The notes: generated by a model from the sequence alone, not told the origin. 64,000 nt of DNA from Symbiodinium natans (GCA_905221605.1 CAJNDS010001225.1:182501-246500), one strand, 5' to 3'. Shown: positions 31,702-41,669, counted from the stretch's first letter. A program made the numbers and translations.

Positions 31702-31762
31702 CCTCGCTTGCACAGCCACGGCGCCGTGTTCGGATGCGGCCGGTGCGCGGAGCAGACCGCTC
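31702..31762 (-). CDS. Putative exon, Arg-rich
   Basis: Acceptor AGTGCAG only six bases after CCCTAAA repeats (coding strand); peptide ERSAPRTGRIRTRRRGCASE; donor GTTCTC. Basic and low complexity, so coding status is moderate. Confidence 0.4.
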
Positions 31763-31796
31763 CTGCACTTTAGGGTTTAGGGTTTAGGGTTTAGGG

Positions 31797-31893
31797 TTGG
31801 GACGGTTCCGAGAAGGGATTCTCGTACCCCCTGTTAGAATCCCTATCAAGGGCTGTTAGTATAAGGGGGAACATCCCAAGTCTTGGAAGTTTA
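31797..31893. mobile_element. CAGTCCT-family inverted-repeat element
   Basis: GAGAAGGGATTCTCGTACCC..GTTAGAATCCCTATCAAGGG and right end TATAAGGGGGAACATCCCAAG. A TTTAGGG array abuts the left end. Confidence 0.65.
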
Positions 31894-32184
31894 TAGGGGG
31901 TTAGGGCCCGTTTAGGAATGTTGAGATTTAGGGGATTTGAGGGGTTTAGGGGTTTGGATTTTGAGGTGTGTAGGGTTTGAGGGTTTTTGGCTTCGGGGTT
32001 TGCAGGGCGGTTAGCAGCCATGGCCACCAGCAATGGCATTGTAAATTTCCCAAACCCGACCCCAACACAGGGCCCAAGCATATACTACATAGCTACCCTA
32101 AACCCTAAACCCTAAACCCTCAACCCTAAACCCTAAACCCTAAACCCTGAGTGCTACAGGTGGACCCTCTGGGAGATGACTCAC

Positions 32185-32239
32185 CGGCATTTGAGGCGCG
32201 CCTGGGGTGCCGGTGGAGGCTCCGGCGGCTCTGCCGCCT
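32185..32239 (-). CDS. Putative Pro-rich exon with GTGAGT donor
   Basis: Two bases, 17 codons (AAEPPEPPPAPQARLKC) and two bases; acceptor CACGGCAG, textbook donor GTGAGT. CCCTAAA left, TTTAGGG right. Confidence 0.55.
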
Positions 32240-32803
32240 CTGCCGTGAGGCACTTCTTTTTTGCGGGGTTTAGGGTTTAGGGTTTAGGGTTTAGGGTTAG
32301 GGTGCAGGGTTTAGGGTTTAGGGTTTTAGGCTTTAGGCTTTAGGGTTTAGGGTTACGGGGTTACGGGGTTACGGGGGGTTCAGGGGTCTAGGTTTACAGG
32401 GGCTTAGAGGTTTGAGGTTTGTCGAGGCTTAGGTAGGCGCTTGTGTTCCCCCCCCCCAAAAAAATTAATCCTAAACCCTAAACCCTAAACCCTAAACCCT
32501 AAACCCTAAACCCTAACCCTCCCCCCCCCAGCTCCCAGCAGAATCAGAGTATGGGCCGATCCAGAAAGAGCCCAGAGTACCTCTTGATGAAATCCACTGT
32601 ACGGTTTGGGATGCATTTCTGAATTGTCGGGTAGTGGGCTCCCTGAGACCCCTTATCTCGTATCCCCAAGTCGGATGCCTTAACCCTAAAACCGGCTAAA
32701 GCCCGCTGAAAACCCTAAACTCTGACAACCCTAAGGCTCTACGGCATTAAAATTCAAGGCCGTAAACCCTCTAAATCGTAAAGCCCTCCACCCTAAACCC
32801 CTT

Positions 32804-32851
32804 CGCCGCCGCGGCACATCATCAAACGCCTGCTCGGCCAAGCAGAGGCTC
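32804..32851 (-). CDS. Putative exon, frame uncertain
   Basis: Acceptor TTGTCACAG. One frame reads SLCLAEQAFDDVPRRR. The alternative phase-0 frame ends early at a GTTTGA donor. Confidence 0.4.
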
Positions 32852-33303
32852 CTGTGACAACAAGATCAGGCAAGAAGTTTGCCCTACATCAATTTTAGGG
32901 TTTCCAGGAAGAACCCTACACCATTAACCCTAAACCCTAAACCCTGAAGCCCTGAAGCCCTAAGACCCTAAAGAGGAAGGGAGCTCCAAGGTTTAAAGTG
33001 TGGGGCCCCCCAATGTGTGCTCTGAATATAAAACCTAGACCGCAAACGCGACACTCATAAACCCTAAACTCTAACCCCAAACTCTAAACTCCTAAACTCC
33101 TGAACCCTTAACCCTAAACCCTACACCCTAAACCCCTAAACTCCAAACCCCAAACTCCAAACCCCTCAACTCCTAAACCATGAAAGATTTTGAAACCCTA
33201 AACCCTAGACCCTAAACCCTAAACCCTGAGCCCTAAACCCTAAACCCTAAACCCTAATTAAGCCCACTAAACTCTAAACCCTCACTAACCGAAAGATTGG
33301 CAC

Positions 33304-33364
33304 CCGCGGTCTGGCCTGTTGTTCTCGCTCGCGCGCTTGAGGGCGGCTGGGCGGGCGAAGACAC
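33304..33364 (-). CDS. Putative exon, Ser/Thr/Pro-rich linker
   Basis: Phase-0 start after acceptor GCGGAG, peptide VSSPAQPPSSARARTTGQTA, donor GTGCCA or GCCAAT. It directly follows the CAP-Gly exons on the coding strand, and a low-complexity linker is common next to that domain. Confidence 0.5.
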
Positions 33365-33764
33365 CTCCGCGGTGTAGAGGGGCTTAGGGTTTAGGGATTT
33401 TCAGAAATGGCTTAGAGGGGGGTTTAAGGTTGTTTAGGGTTATAGGCGGGTTTCGGGGTTTAGGGTTTAGGGATTACGAGGGTTTTTGTTTTTAAGTAGG
33501 CTTAGGAGTTTTGAAGGTTTAGAAGGGTTTACGAGGGCTTGGTTTTATGGGGTTAAGGGTTTTAGGGCTAAGGTGGATCCGAGAAGGGTTTTAGGGGGTT
33601 TGACAGTCAGGGTTTGCTACCCGAAACGCCCTAAACCCTGAACCTAAAACCCAAAACATCCTGAGACCCTGGACCCAAACCTATAAATTCCGACCCCACA
33701 CCACCCCAAAAAACCCTGGAACCTGCCCCCTAAACCCGAAACCCTAAACCCTAAACCTGCCCAC

Positions 33765-33824
33765 CGCTCCCGAATCCACAAAGCCTCGGTTGGGGGCGCA
33801 GCTGAAATAGCGCTGCCCTGCGAC
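33765..33824 (-). CDS. CAP-Gly domain exon 4 (C-terminal part)
   Basis: Twenty codons, phase 0/0: VAGQRYFSCAPNRGFVDSGA. Acceptor GTGGTAG, donor GTGGGC. The G-RYF-C-PNRG-FV signature is the end of a CAP-Gly domain, which binds the C-terminal EEY/F of tubulin and related proteins. Confidence 0.85.
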
Positions 33825-34013
33825 CTACCACAATCACAAAGTAGACACGTGTTTAGGGTTTAGGGTTTAGGGTTTAGGGTTTGGGGCTCAATGAGAGGGC
33901 GGCCCTAATTCAGAAAGACCCCTCTCCAGCAGGGTTTAGGGTCGACTTTTTAGCTGCCAAGGAATGATTTAGGGTTTAGGGTTTGGGAGTTTAGGGTTTT
34001 GGGTTTAGGGTTA

Positions 34014-34127
34014 GGGTTTAGGGTTTAGGGTTTAGGGTTTAGGGTTTAGGGTTTAGGGTTTAGGGTTTAGGGTTTAGGGTTCAGGGTTTAGGGTTTAATG
34101 TTTAGGGTTCAGGGTTCAGGGTTTAGG
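34014..34127 (+). repeat. TTTAGGG array
   Basis: About 15 units with scattered variants, inside the intron between CAP-Gly exons 3 and 4. Confidence 0.9.
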
Positions 34128-34470
34128 GTCTGGTCTACGTCCTACACCCGTAACCGTAGACCCTAAACCAATGGACATCTAACCACCCCCAAAAACACTG
34201 CTAGCTGAAATGCCTCCAGGACCTGAAACACCGAAGCCCCCAAAACCCCGAACCCCTCAACCAGGATGCGCCAGATTCCCCATCAAAAAGGCACTCCGAC
34301 CTCGAACCCCAGAGCCCTGAAGCCTAGCGCCCCACACCTCAAGCCCAAACCCTCCGAACATGAAAAAGCCCAACTTCTCAAAGACGTCACGCGGCTGACG
34401 AACCTGGAGCCCTCAAGCCTCCACAACGAACCATGTAAACCCTCAAGCACGAGGCACTGAACACAACTAA

Positions 34471-34578
34471 ATAGGGTTTAGGGTTTAGGGTTTAGGGTTT
34501 AGGGTTTAGGGTTTAGGGTTTAGGGTTTAGGGTTTAGGGTTTAGGGTTTAGGGTTTAGGGTTTAGGGTTTAGGGTTTA
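34471..34578 (+). repeat. TTTAGGG array
   Basis: Fifteen perfect units, within the same CAP-Gly intron as the array at 34014-34127. Confidence 0.95.
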
Positions 34579-34717
34579 CCAAAGCCGCCGCACGAAAACG
34601 CTCAAGGGGCTGGAATGGCCAGAACTTCCCAAAGGCTAATTGCATCCCTAACCTACCCCCCCCCCCCCCCAAAACCCTAAACCCTAAACCCTACACCCTA
34701 AAAAAACAACTCCACGC

Positions 34718-34770
34718 CTGACCGTCGTTCTTTCCCACAGGCACATCCAGCTCGATGCCCACCCACTCCC
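34718..34770 (-). CDS. CAP-Gly domain exon 3 (core GKNDG)
   Basis: Two bases plus 17 codons: EWVGIELDVPVGKNDGQ, containing the GKNDG tubulin-tail-binding motif. Acceptor CCCCCTAG, donor GCGTGG (GC type). With its neighbours it gives ..SG-EWVGIELD..GKNDGQ-VAGQRYF, the expected CAP-Gly order with no gap. CCCTAAA lies left and TTTAGGG right of the exon. Confidence 0.9.
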
Positions 34771-34804
34771 CTAGGGGGAACAAGGCTTGCTGGGGGGGGT
34801 TAAG

Positions 34805-34881
34805 GTTTAGGGTTTAGGGTTTAGGGTTTAGGGTTTAGGGTTTAGGGTTTAGGGTTTAGGGTTTAGGGTTTAGGGTTTAGG
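34805..34881 (+). repeat. TTTAGGG array
   Basis: Eleven units just upstream (coding strand) of the acceptor of the CAP-Gly core exon. Confidence 0.95.
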
Positions 34882-35314
34882 GGTTTTCTTGTTTTAAGGG
34901 AAAGGAACAGCGGACGAAGATTTTTAGATCGGGCGCCAGATCCGAGATTGCTAAGCCCAAGAAGTCCAAAGCTCATAAGCCCCTGAGCGCTACGAACGAA
35001 ACGAGGGGTTCAGGGTATTTTTTTTTTTTAACAACCCTTCACTCCTTTTCGGGTTCAGGGTTTAGGGTTTAGGGTTTAGGGTCTAGGGTTTAGGGTTTAG
35101 GGTTTAGGGTTTAGGGTTTAGGGGCTTGGGGTTTTAGGGTTTGGGATTTAGGGTCTGCTTGGAGGCCCGAAGAAGTATCTTCTAACCCAAGAAGATTCTG
35201 AACTTATAGCCCTTTCCAAACCCCAGAACGAATGTAAACATAAATGTGTTGATATTCGCATTAAGGGAATCGTGGAGGCCGTCTAAAAAAGTGGCCTGCA
35301 GTTGGACGGCAAGT

Positions 35315-35335
35315 ACCCTGAGCCTCCAAGCGTAA
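35315..35335. mobile_element. Solo end of the TACTTGGAGGTTCA family
   Basis: AAGTACCCTGAGCCTCCAAG only; the rest of the element is not recognisable. Confidence 0.5.
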
Positions 35336-35423
35336 ACCGAAAAGATCCAACAACACATGGGGTAGTTCTCTAAATTAAGGCCCTGAAGAGCGCCGCTTTA
35401 ATCCGGAAAAGGGACCCTTTCTA

Positions 35424-35569
35424 ACCCTAAACCCTAAACCCTAAGCCCTAAGCCCTAAGCCCTAAGCCCTAAGCCCTAAGCCCTAAGCCCTAAGCCCTAA
35501 GCCCTAAGCCCTAAGCCCCAAGCCCTAAGCCCTAAGCCCTAAGCCCTAAGCCCTAAACCCTACCCACAT
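35424..35569 (-). repeat. Homogeneous CCCTAAG variant array
   Basis: About 16 copies of CCCTAAG (TTAGGGC) bounded by ordinary CCCTAAA units at each end, next to the donor of CAP-Gly exon 2. A mutated unit has been amplified in the middle of an array. Confidence 0.95.
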
Positions 35570-35594
35570 AACACGCGACACTGGGGAAGCCGGC

Positions 35595-35657
35595 CGGATG
35601 CAAAGGAAGTGGCACCGGAAAACTTGACGGTGCCGACGATGTTCCTCGAGTGACATG
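35595..35657 (-). CDS. CAP-Gly domain exon 2 (N-terminal strands)
   Basis: Two bases, 20 codons and one base, ending NIVGTVKFSGATSFASG across the splice. Acceptor CTGAAG (an alternative CTCGAG at 35645 would shorten it), donor GCCGGC. Phases fit both neighbours. Confidence 0.8.
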
Positions 35658-36287
35658 CTTCAGGTGCCGGAATAAGGCGGGGGATGGGTCGGTTTAGGGT
35701 TTAGGGATTGTTCAAAGTCTGTTTAGTGTTTAGGGTCTAGGGTTTAGGGTTTAGGGTATGGGGTTCAGGGCTTAGGGTTTAGGGTTTAGGGCTTGTGGTT
35801 TAAGGGACTTAGGGTTGAAGGACTGGAGGGTCGGTCTACCCTCACAAACCCCTGGATTTCGGGGCTTAAGATCCTTAGCCTAAGATCCCTAACTAAGGCC
35901 CTGAAGCCAAAGCCCTGGACCTTAAACACCACAGCCTAAAGGACACTAAACCCGGAAACCCTAAACCCTAAATAGACCCTGAAACCCCTAAACCTTCAAC
36001 CATAAACCCTAAACCCCAAACCCTAAACCCTAAACTCTAAACCCTAAACCCTAAACCCTGAACCCTAAACCCTAAACCCCACATCCTAAACCATGAGGCG
36101 ATGCAACCATCCATGGATGAACGTCCGATCCTGAGCCGACACCCCGCCTGGAACCCCAGTGTGCCCATAATGATTGGTATAGGGTTTAGGGTTTAGGGTT
36201 TAGGGTTTAGGGTTTAGGGTTTAGGGTTTAGGGTTTAGGGCTTAGGGTTGATTATTTAGGGTTTAGGGTTGAGGGTTGATTGGTATA

Positions 36288-36585
36288 CTCGGAGGGTCAG
36301 AGTACTTAGTAACCCATGATAAGTGCAGTTATAGCCCAAGGGTTTAGGCTTTAGGGTCTAGGGTAAGTCATTATGAGTGTAGTTAAACCCCAAGGGTTTA
36401 GGGTTTAGGGTAATCCACTACGAGTGTAGCTATTATTATGACTCAAGGGTTCAGGGTTTGGGGTTTAGGGTTTAGGGTAACCCATTATGATTGTAGTTAT
36501 AGCCCAGATATAAGCCCCTTACGTACCCTAATGGGGATGTAGGAGAGTTATGATTGGGTTACACAGTACCATGAACCTCCAAGTA
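36288..36585. mobile_element. TACTTGGAGGTTCA-family element with internal amplification
   Basis: Left ACTCGGAGGGTCAGAGTACT, right TACCATGAACCTCCAAGTAG. The inner segment AACCCATTATGA.TGTAGTTATA(GCCC) is repeated about four times, each separated by a short TTTAGGG block. Confidence 0.75.
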
Positions 36586-36628
36586 GGGTTGAGGGTTTAG
36601 AGGTTGGGGGTCTTTGGATGTGGAGTAC

Positions 36629-36653
36629 GGTATATATATATATATATATATAT
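36629..36653. repeat. TA dinucleotide microsatellite
   Basis: About twelve TA units inside a short repeat shared with 39668-39752. Confidence 0.9.
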
Positions 36654-36654
36654 C

Positions 36655-36735
36655 TTGCACCCCTAAAAGGACACCCAATATAGACACTCACCAATACTAA
36701 AGGGAACCTTATATGCACTCACCAAAAACACTCAT
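36655..36735. repeat. Dispersed repeat ACTCACCAA, copy 1
   Basis: CTTGCACCCCTAAAAGGACA.., two ACACTCACCAA.A motifs and GGAACCTTATAT. A second copy is at 39668-39752. Confidence 0.7.
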
Positions 36736-37035
36736 TTAAACCCTACTTCATGTGGAATTTAGGGCTATGATTGCCTACAGGCACGCTGGCCAAGTTCAAG
36801 TCTATGAGCCAAACTCGAACAACCCTGCGACCTCGGCTTGCTCCAAAATTCCGACTAATGCTTTCTCCCCAAGATACACTCACCTCTCAACCCTCAACCC
36901 TAAACCCTCAACCCTATGACCGTACACCCTAAACCCTAAACCCTAAACCCTAAACCCTAAACCCTGAACCCTGAACCCGGAACCCTAAACTAATGTAAAG
37001 CCTGTTTGTGTTGTGCAGGCAAAGTGGCAGGATAC

Positions 37036-37057
37036 GGAAACACACCCGATCGTCCAC
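37036..37057 (-). CDS. CAP-Gly domain exon 1 (VDDRVCF)
   Basis: Twenty-two nucleotides reading VDDRVCF plus one base, acceptor CACCTAG, donor GTATCC. VxxRVCV is the usual opening strand of CAP-Gly. Its phase 1 end fits the two-base start of exon 2. A very short exon, hence lower certainty. Confidence 0.6.
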
Positions 37058-37145
37058 CTAGGTGATCGCATGAGCTGGGATTCAAAGAGCTTGCCTTGCT
37101 TGTCGGGTTTCAGGGTTTCAGGGTTTAGGGTTTTGGTTTAGGCTT

Positions 37146-37250
37146 GGGATGTTGCCCCGTATACTAAACAGTCCTTAATAGGGATTTCTAGTAGCAGGTA
37201 TTCGAATCCCTATGAAGGACTCTTAGTGTAACAGGGGAACATCCCAAGCT
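37146..37250. mobile_element. CAGTCCT-family inverted-repeat element, most complete
   Basis: Left CTTGGGATGTTGCCCCGTAT, right CAGGGGAACATCCCAAGCTT, inner ACAGTCCTTAATAGGGAT and its inverse ATCCCTATGAAGGACTCTTA. Confidence 0.8.
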
Positions 37251-37800
37251 TAGGGGGCTGAGGGGTTCTAGGGTTGTAGCGGGTTGAGGGATTTTCGGGT
37301 TTAGGGCTTTCGGGTTTAGGTGCAGGGTTCAGGGTTTAGGGTTTAGGGTTTATGTTTTAGGGTTTCCCCTTCCCGCGCCTATAACACGTCCTTTTCATAC
37401 TTAGGGAGGGGCTCCCAGTGAAGTGCAATCTCCCCAAGGCTCTCTAAACCCAAAACCCGACAACCCCCACACCCTGAGCTTGACACCCCAAGGCGGCCTG
37501 AAACCTAAACCCTAAACACAAAGGCCCTATAAGCCCTAAACCCTGAAACCTAAACCCTGAAACCTGAGCCCTGAGCCCTAAACCATAAACCCTGAAACCC
37601 TAAACCCTAACCTCTCCAGCTGTGCTAAACCCTAAACCCTAGACCCTAAACCCTAGCTCCTACCTTATAAACCCTAAACCCTAAACCCTAAACCCTAAGC
37701 CCTAAACCCTGAACCCTAACCCCTAAACCCTAAAACGAAACTATAAAACCTAACCGGTGTTTGCATTGTTGGGTGGGTGTTTGCATTGTTGGATGACAAC

Positions 37801-37849
37801 CATCATGAAAGCAGTGGCAGATTAACAGCGCCCGGCGGACCTTCCTCAC
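37801..37849 (-). CDS. Putative exon, frame uncertain
   Basis: Acceptor ATCTCAG. Phase 0 gives VRKVRRALLICHCFHD. Phase matching the upstream exon gives EEGPPGA followed by a GT donor. Confidence 0.4.
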
Positions 37850-37937
37850 CTGAGATGGCGCTGCGCGCCGCCCCCTAAACCCGAAACCCTACACCCTAAA
37901 CCCTAAACCCCAAACACTAAACCCCGTACAACGTCAC

Positions 37938-37993
37938 CCAGCAGATGCTGCAGGTCTTGGTGGCTCATCCGCATTCTTCGTGTGCCAGCCACC
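37938..37993 (-). CDS. Putative exon (VAGTRRMRMSHQDLQHLL)
   Basis: One base, 18 codons, one base; acceptor CCTGCAG, donor GTGACG. CCCTAAA left and TTTAGGG right. Probably upstream of the CAP-Gly exons in the same gene. Confidence 0.55.
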
Positions 37994-38871
37994 CTGCAGG
38001 CTCCGGTGACCGCAGCTGGTACTGAGTTTCGGGTTGGGTTTAGGGTTTAGAGTTTAGGGTTTAGGGTTTAGGGTTTACGGGGAAAGCTGCGTTGGAAATG
38101 CCGCTGTTCGCGGTCAACATTCCAACAAACAGACCTCGAGATCCTCGAGCTTCTCACCCCACGATTTGAGACAACTGTCAGGTTTAGGACAGACAAGGCT
38201 CTGGAGCACAAATCATGGTTTAGGGTTTAGGGTCTTAGGGTATTAAGGTATTCAGGTATTGGGGTTTAGGGTTTAGGGTTTAGGGCTTAGGGTTTCGGGT
38301 GGGTGACCTTTTAGCTCAAGAGGGGCTTTAGAAGGCAACCTAAGCCCAACAAAACAAGGGAATATGGGCCTACTCTGGGGTGCGAGGGCAAACCCTTGAG
38401 GTCCCCGGCGGCGAACGAGTCGGAGTCAACACAGTTTGAGTTGTCCATGGCTTGGGGATCTATGGGAGGGCTGGGATTCCTGTGCAGACATGCAGTGGAG
38501 GGTTGAGGGTCCAGGGAGGGCGGTGGAGGGTCTATGACCCTATGCTGACTTGACAAAGCGTTGTTGCTAGCCCTAAACCCTGAACCGTAAACCCTAAACC
38601 CTGAACCCTAAATGCCCTACATCTTTTGCCCAAACCCTGATCCCTGACGTAGGGTGTGAAGTGTGGGGCCTAGGGCAACTTGAGATATCAGTGCTGTAGG
38701 GCTCAAATGCATCTTTCAGGCTTGGGGTTTAAGGGTTTAGGGTTTAGGGTTTTTAGGGTTTAGAGGGTAGAGGGTAGAGGGTTTAGGGTTTAGGGTTTAG
38801 GGTTGAGGGTTTAGGGTTTAGGGGGTGAGGCTGCGTGAGGGTTGGGTGCTGAGGGTTTAGGGTTTCGGGGC

Positions 38872-38917
38872 TTCCTTCTCTTCATAGCCTCGGCTCACAA
38901 GCTGCAGCAGAAAGCGT
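38872..38917 (-). CDS. Putative exon (RFLLQLVSRGYEEKE)
   Basis: One base plus 15 codons, acceptor GCTGTGAG, donor GCCCCG. A typical amphipathic helix. A TTTAGGG-like array lies to the left, the opposite of the common arrangement. Confidence 0.5.
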
Positions 38918-39135
38918 CTCACAGCGACAGGAACAAAGCCCACCATAGGCCCTAAAGACCGGAGAAGGGTGTAGCAGGGAAGTCTCCTGGAGCTGCGGTT
39001 TAGGGTTTAGGGTTTAGGGTTTAGGGTTTGGGGTTTAGGGTTTAGGGGTCAACTTCGAACCCGAACGCCTAAACCTCCCAGAATTCTAAAAACTCTGAAG
39101 TCGAACCCCCGTCCCTTCTTGGGATGTCCCTACTT

Positions 39136-39251
39136 CCTTGGGGACGAAATGAACCCTAACAGGGCTTATCGTTCATATTACCTTAATAGGAATTTATAGT
39201 ACTCAGGGTATATGACCCCCCCAATTTTAGGGCTCATTTCGTCCCCCAAGG
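39136..39251. mobile_element. GGGGACGAAATGA inverted-repeat element
   Basis: Left CCTTGGGGACGAAATGAACC, right GGGCTCATTTCGTCCCCCAA; AT-rich interior. Single copy in the window. Confidence 0.75.
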
Positions 39252-39506
39252 TTGAGAACTGCCCCCCTGACCCGTGACGCCGCGTCGGGAGCTTGGGAGT
39301 TGAGGGCTTCTTGGGGCTTAGAGTGTTGGGATTAGGGTGTAAGGGTTTAGGGTTTAGGGTTTAGGGTTTAGGGTTTAGGGTTTAGGGTTTTGGGATTCAG
39401 GTCTAAGGATTCTTTTTTTTCTACAGAGGTTTCAGGTTTGAAGGGTTTATCGGGTTTGTATCGGGTTCGTAGAGGGCTTGTAGGGTTTATAGGCTTGAGG
39501 GATACA

Positions 39507-39600
39507 CCTTGGCATGTGCCCCCCCCCCCTTATCCGAACAGTCCTTAGTAGGGATTATAATCATTGAGGACGAATAGTATAAGGGGGGAACATCCCAAAT
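39507..39600. mobile_element. CAGTCCT-family inverted-repeat element
   Basis: GCCCCCCCCCCTTATCCGAA then CAGTCCTTAGTAGGGATTAT and right end AGTATAAGGGGGGAACATCC. Confidence 0.7.
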
Positions 39601-39667
39601 ATACCCTACAGCCTAAACACAAGCAAGACGTACTTGTGACACTCAGATCAACCCTCACATGAAGGAG

Positions 39668-39752
39668 GGTGTATATTTCTTGTACCCCCAAAAGGACACC
39701 AAGTATATACACTCACCAATCTTAAAAAGGAACCTTATATACACTCACCAAT
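39668..39752. repeat. Dispersed repeat ACTCACCAA, copy 2
   Basis: CTTGTACCCCCAAAAGGACA, AGTATATACACTCACCAATC, GGAACCTTATATACACTCAC. Matches 36655-36735. Confidence 0.75.
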
Positions 39753-40088
39753 AACCCTAAACCCTAAACCCTAAGCTCTAAACCCTAAACCCTAAACCCT
39801 AAACAAGCGTCTCGGCGCTTGAACCTCACAAAAGGCACCCCGAAGCCCCGAAGATGGCGACAGCGCCCGGAGCTCAACAAAAAGGTTCAGGGTTTCGGGT
39901 TCAGGGTTCAGGGTTTAGGGTTTAGGGTTTAGGGTAAACCCTAGACCTCCTACAAGCCAAAACCAGAAGTCCTTTAACCCTACAACTCGAAACCTTGCGA
40001 AAGGCCTGAGTTGCACATACAGTTTAGGGTTTAGGGTCTCATGGGGTGCACGCTCTTAGCTGCTGAGCATGCTGAGCTCATAGGCCAC

Positions 40089-40165
40089 AAAAAAAATGTA
40101 CACTTTCAGCTCTATAGGGGATGATAGTATCCCAAGAAGTGTAAAGTGTATTCATTCAGCTACAA
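40089..40165. mobile_element. ACACTTTCAG element, uninterrupted copy
   Basis: GTACACTTTCAGCTCTATAG .. CCCAAGAAGTGTAAAGTGTA..CATTCAGCTACAAA. The same sequence at 48596-48775 carries an insertion. This copy overlaps the stop codon and last residues of the RCC1-like gene. Confidence 0.65.
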
Positions 40166-41669
40166 AGCGGTAATAAGGCCGCCGAAAAGGGGAATCGAAC
40201 TCGGTCCACGCTTTCTGGGCTTCGCAAGTAAATGGAGAGCCCCAGGTCACAACAGATCCGTCGTGCAGGATTGCGGCGAATGCACAGGGAGAAGATGAAA
40301 TGTGATGCGCGCCCTTCAGCTGAGCTTGCACGGAACTGCTGTCGCCACCAAAATCGGCATCCCCCCAGGTCACGACCGATCCATCAGATAGGATCGCGGC
40401 AAAAGCCTTTTGAGAAGCTTGGACGTGCTGTACGCCCCTCAGCCGAGCTTGCACTGAGCTGCTGTCTCCACCACCATCAGCATCACCCCAGGTCACGACT
40501 GATCCATCACCGAGGATCGCGGCAAAAGCCTTTTGAGAAGCTTGGATGTGCTGCACGCCCTTGAGCCGAGCTTGCACGGAACTGCTGTCCCCGCCAAAGT
40601 TAGGGTTGCCCATGCCCCAGGTCACAACAGATCCGTCGCCGAGGATCGCAGCAAATGCGCGTTCAGAAGCTTGGATGTGCTGCACGCCCTTCAGCTGGGC
40701 ATGCACTGAACTGCTGTCGCCACCATCATAAGCCCAACCCCAGGTCATGACTGATCCATCATGGAGGATCGCGGCAAGGGCACGATCAGAAGCTTGGATG
40801 CGCTGCACGCCCTTCAGCCGAGCTTGCCCTGCACTGCTGCCGCCACCCAAAGACGTGCTGCCCCAGGTCACGACAGATCCGTCAGCGAGGATTGCTGCAA
40901 AAGCAACTGAAGACGATTGAATGTCTTGCACGCTCTTTAGCTGAGATTGCACTGAACTGCTGTCACCACCACAAAAAGAACTGCCCCAGGTCACGACGGA
41001 TCCATCACTAAGGATCGCGGCATAAGCAAAATGAGAAGCTTGGACGTGCTGCACGCCCTTCAGCTGAGCTTGCACGGAACTGCTGTCACCACCACAACCA
41101 GGATCGCCCCAGGTCACGACCGATCCATCATACAGGACTGCGGCGAAAGCATTTCGAGAAGCTTGGATGCACTGCACGCCCTTCAGCTGAGCTTGCACTG
41201 AGCTGCTGTCGCCGCCAAAATCGGCATCGCCCCAGGCCACGACTGATCCATCAGCGAGGATCGCGGCAAAAGCGGCTGCAGAAGCTTGAATGTGCAGCAC
41301 GCTCTTCAGCTTAGCTTGCACGGAACTGCTGTCGCAGCCAGAAGCCGTATCGCTCCAGGTTGCAACAGAGCCATCGCCGAGAACAGCGGCAAAGGCTGGA
41401 GTTCGTGCGCCTGACCAATCTGACCACGACGTAGCCGTGACTTGCGGCAGCCGTACTTGCAGGGACAGCGCGTCACCGCTCTGTATCCTTGCCCGCTTGA
41501 CTGTCTGTGCTGCGTCCAGTACACGACCGTCAGCACTCAACAGCCGGCCCTTGCCAACAGACAGGGCGCCCTGCGCACGTTGGCTCAGTTCTTCCACAGG
41601 CGCATCTTCCTGAATCTCCAGAGAAACCCTCTTGCCGCTGAGCAGATGCACGTCAACCGAAATTTCCAT
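40152..41669 (-). CDS. Ubiquitin-like domain + RCC1-like repeat protein
   Basis: 505 residues, uninterrupted. Residues 1-73 look ubiquitin-like (ISVDVHLLSGKRVSLEIQED, then a LLSADGRVLDAAQTV segment). Residues about 85-490 hold ten 41-residue repeats with core AFAAILxDGSVVTWGDxxxGGDSSS and LKGVQHIQAS. The DGSVVTWG motif is typical of RCC1/BLIP-II beta-propeller blades. Related proteins are common in dinoflagellates and often auto-annotated as HERC-type ligases, but no HECT domain is present. Start: the Met at 41669 opens the ubiquitin-like domain. The last residues (near RFVAE) and the stop lie in a repeat also found at 48741-48775. No introns or telomere repeats inside. Confidence 0.85.
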   Translation of the reverse strand: MEISVDVHLLSGKRVSLEIQEDAPVEELSQRAQGALSVGKGRLLSADGRVLDAAQTVKRARIQSGDALSLQVRLPQVTATSWSDWSGARTPAFAAVLGDGSVATWSDTASGCDSSSVQAKLKSVLHIQASAAAFAAILADGSVVAWGDADFGGDSSSVQAQLKGVQCIQASRNAFAAVLYDGSVVTWGDPGCGGDSSSVQAQLKGVQHVQASHFAYAAILSDGSVVTWGSSFCGGDSSSVQSQLKSVQDIQSSSVAFAAILADGSVVTWGSTSLGGGSSAGQARLKGVQRIQASDRALAAILHDGSVMTWGWAYDGGDSSSVHAQLKGVQHIQASERAFAAILGDGSVVTWGMGNPNFGGDSSSVQARLKGVQHIQASQKAFAAILGDGSVVTWGDADGGGDSSSVQARLRGVQHVQASQKAFAAILSDGSVVTWGDADFGGDSSSVQAQLKGAHHISSSPCAFAAILHDGSVVTWGSPFTCEAQKAWTEFDSPFRRPYYRFVAE

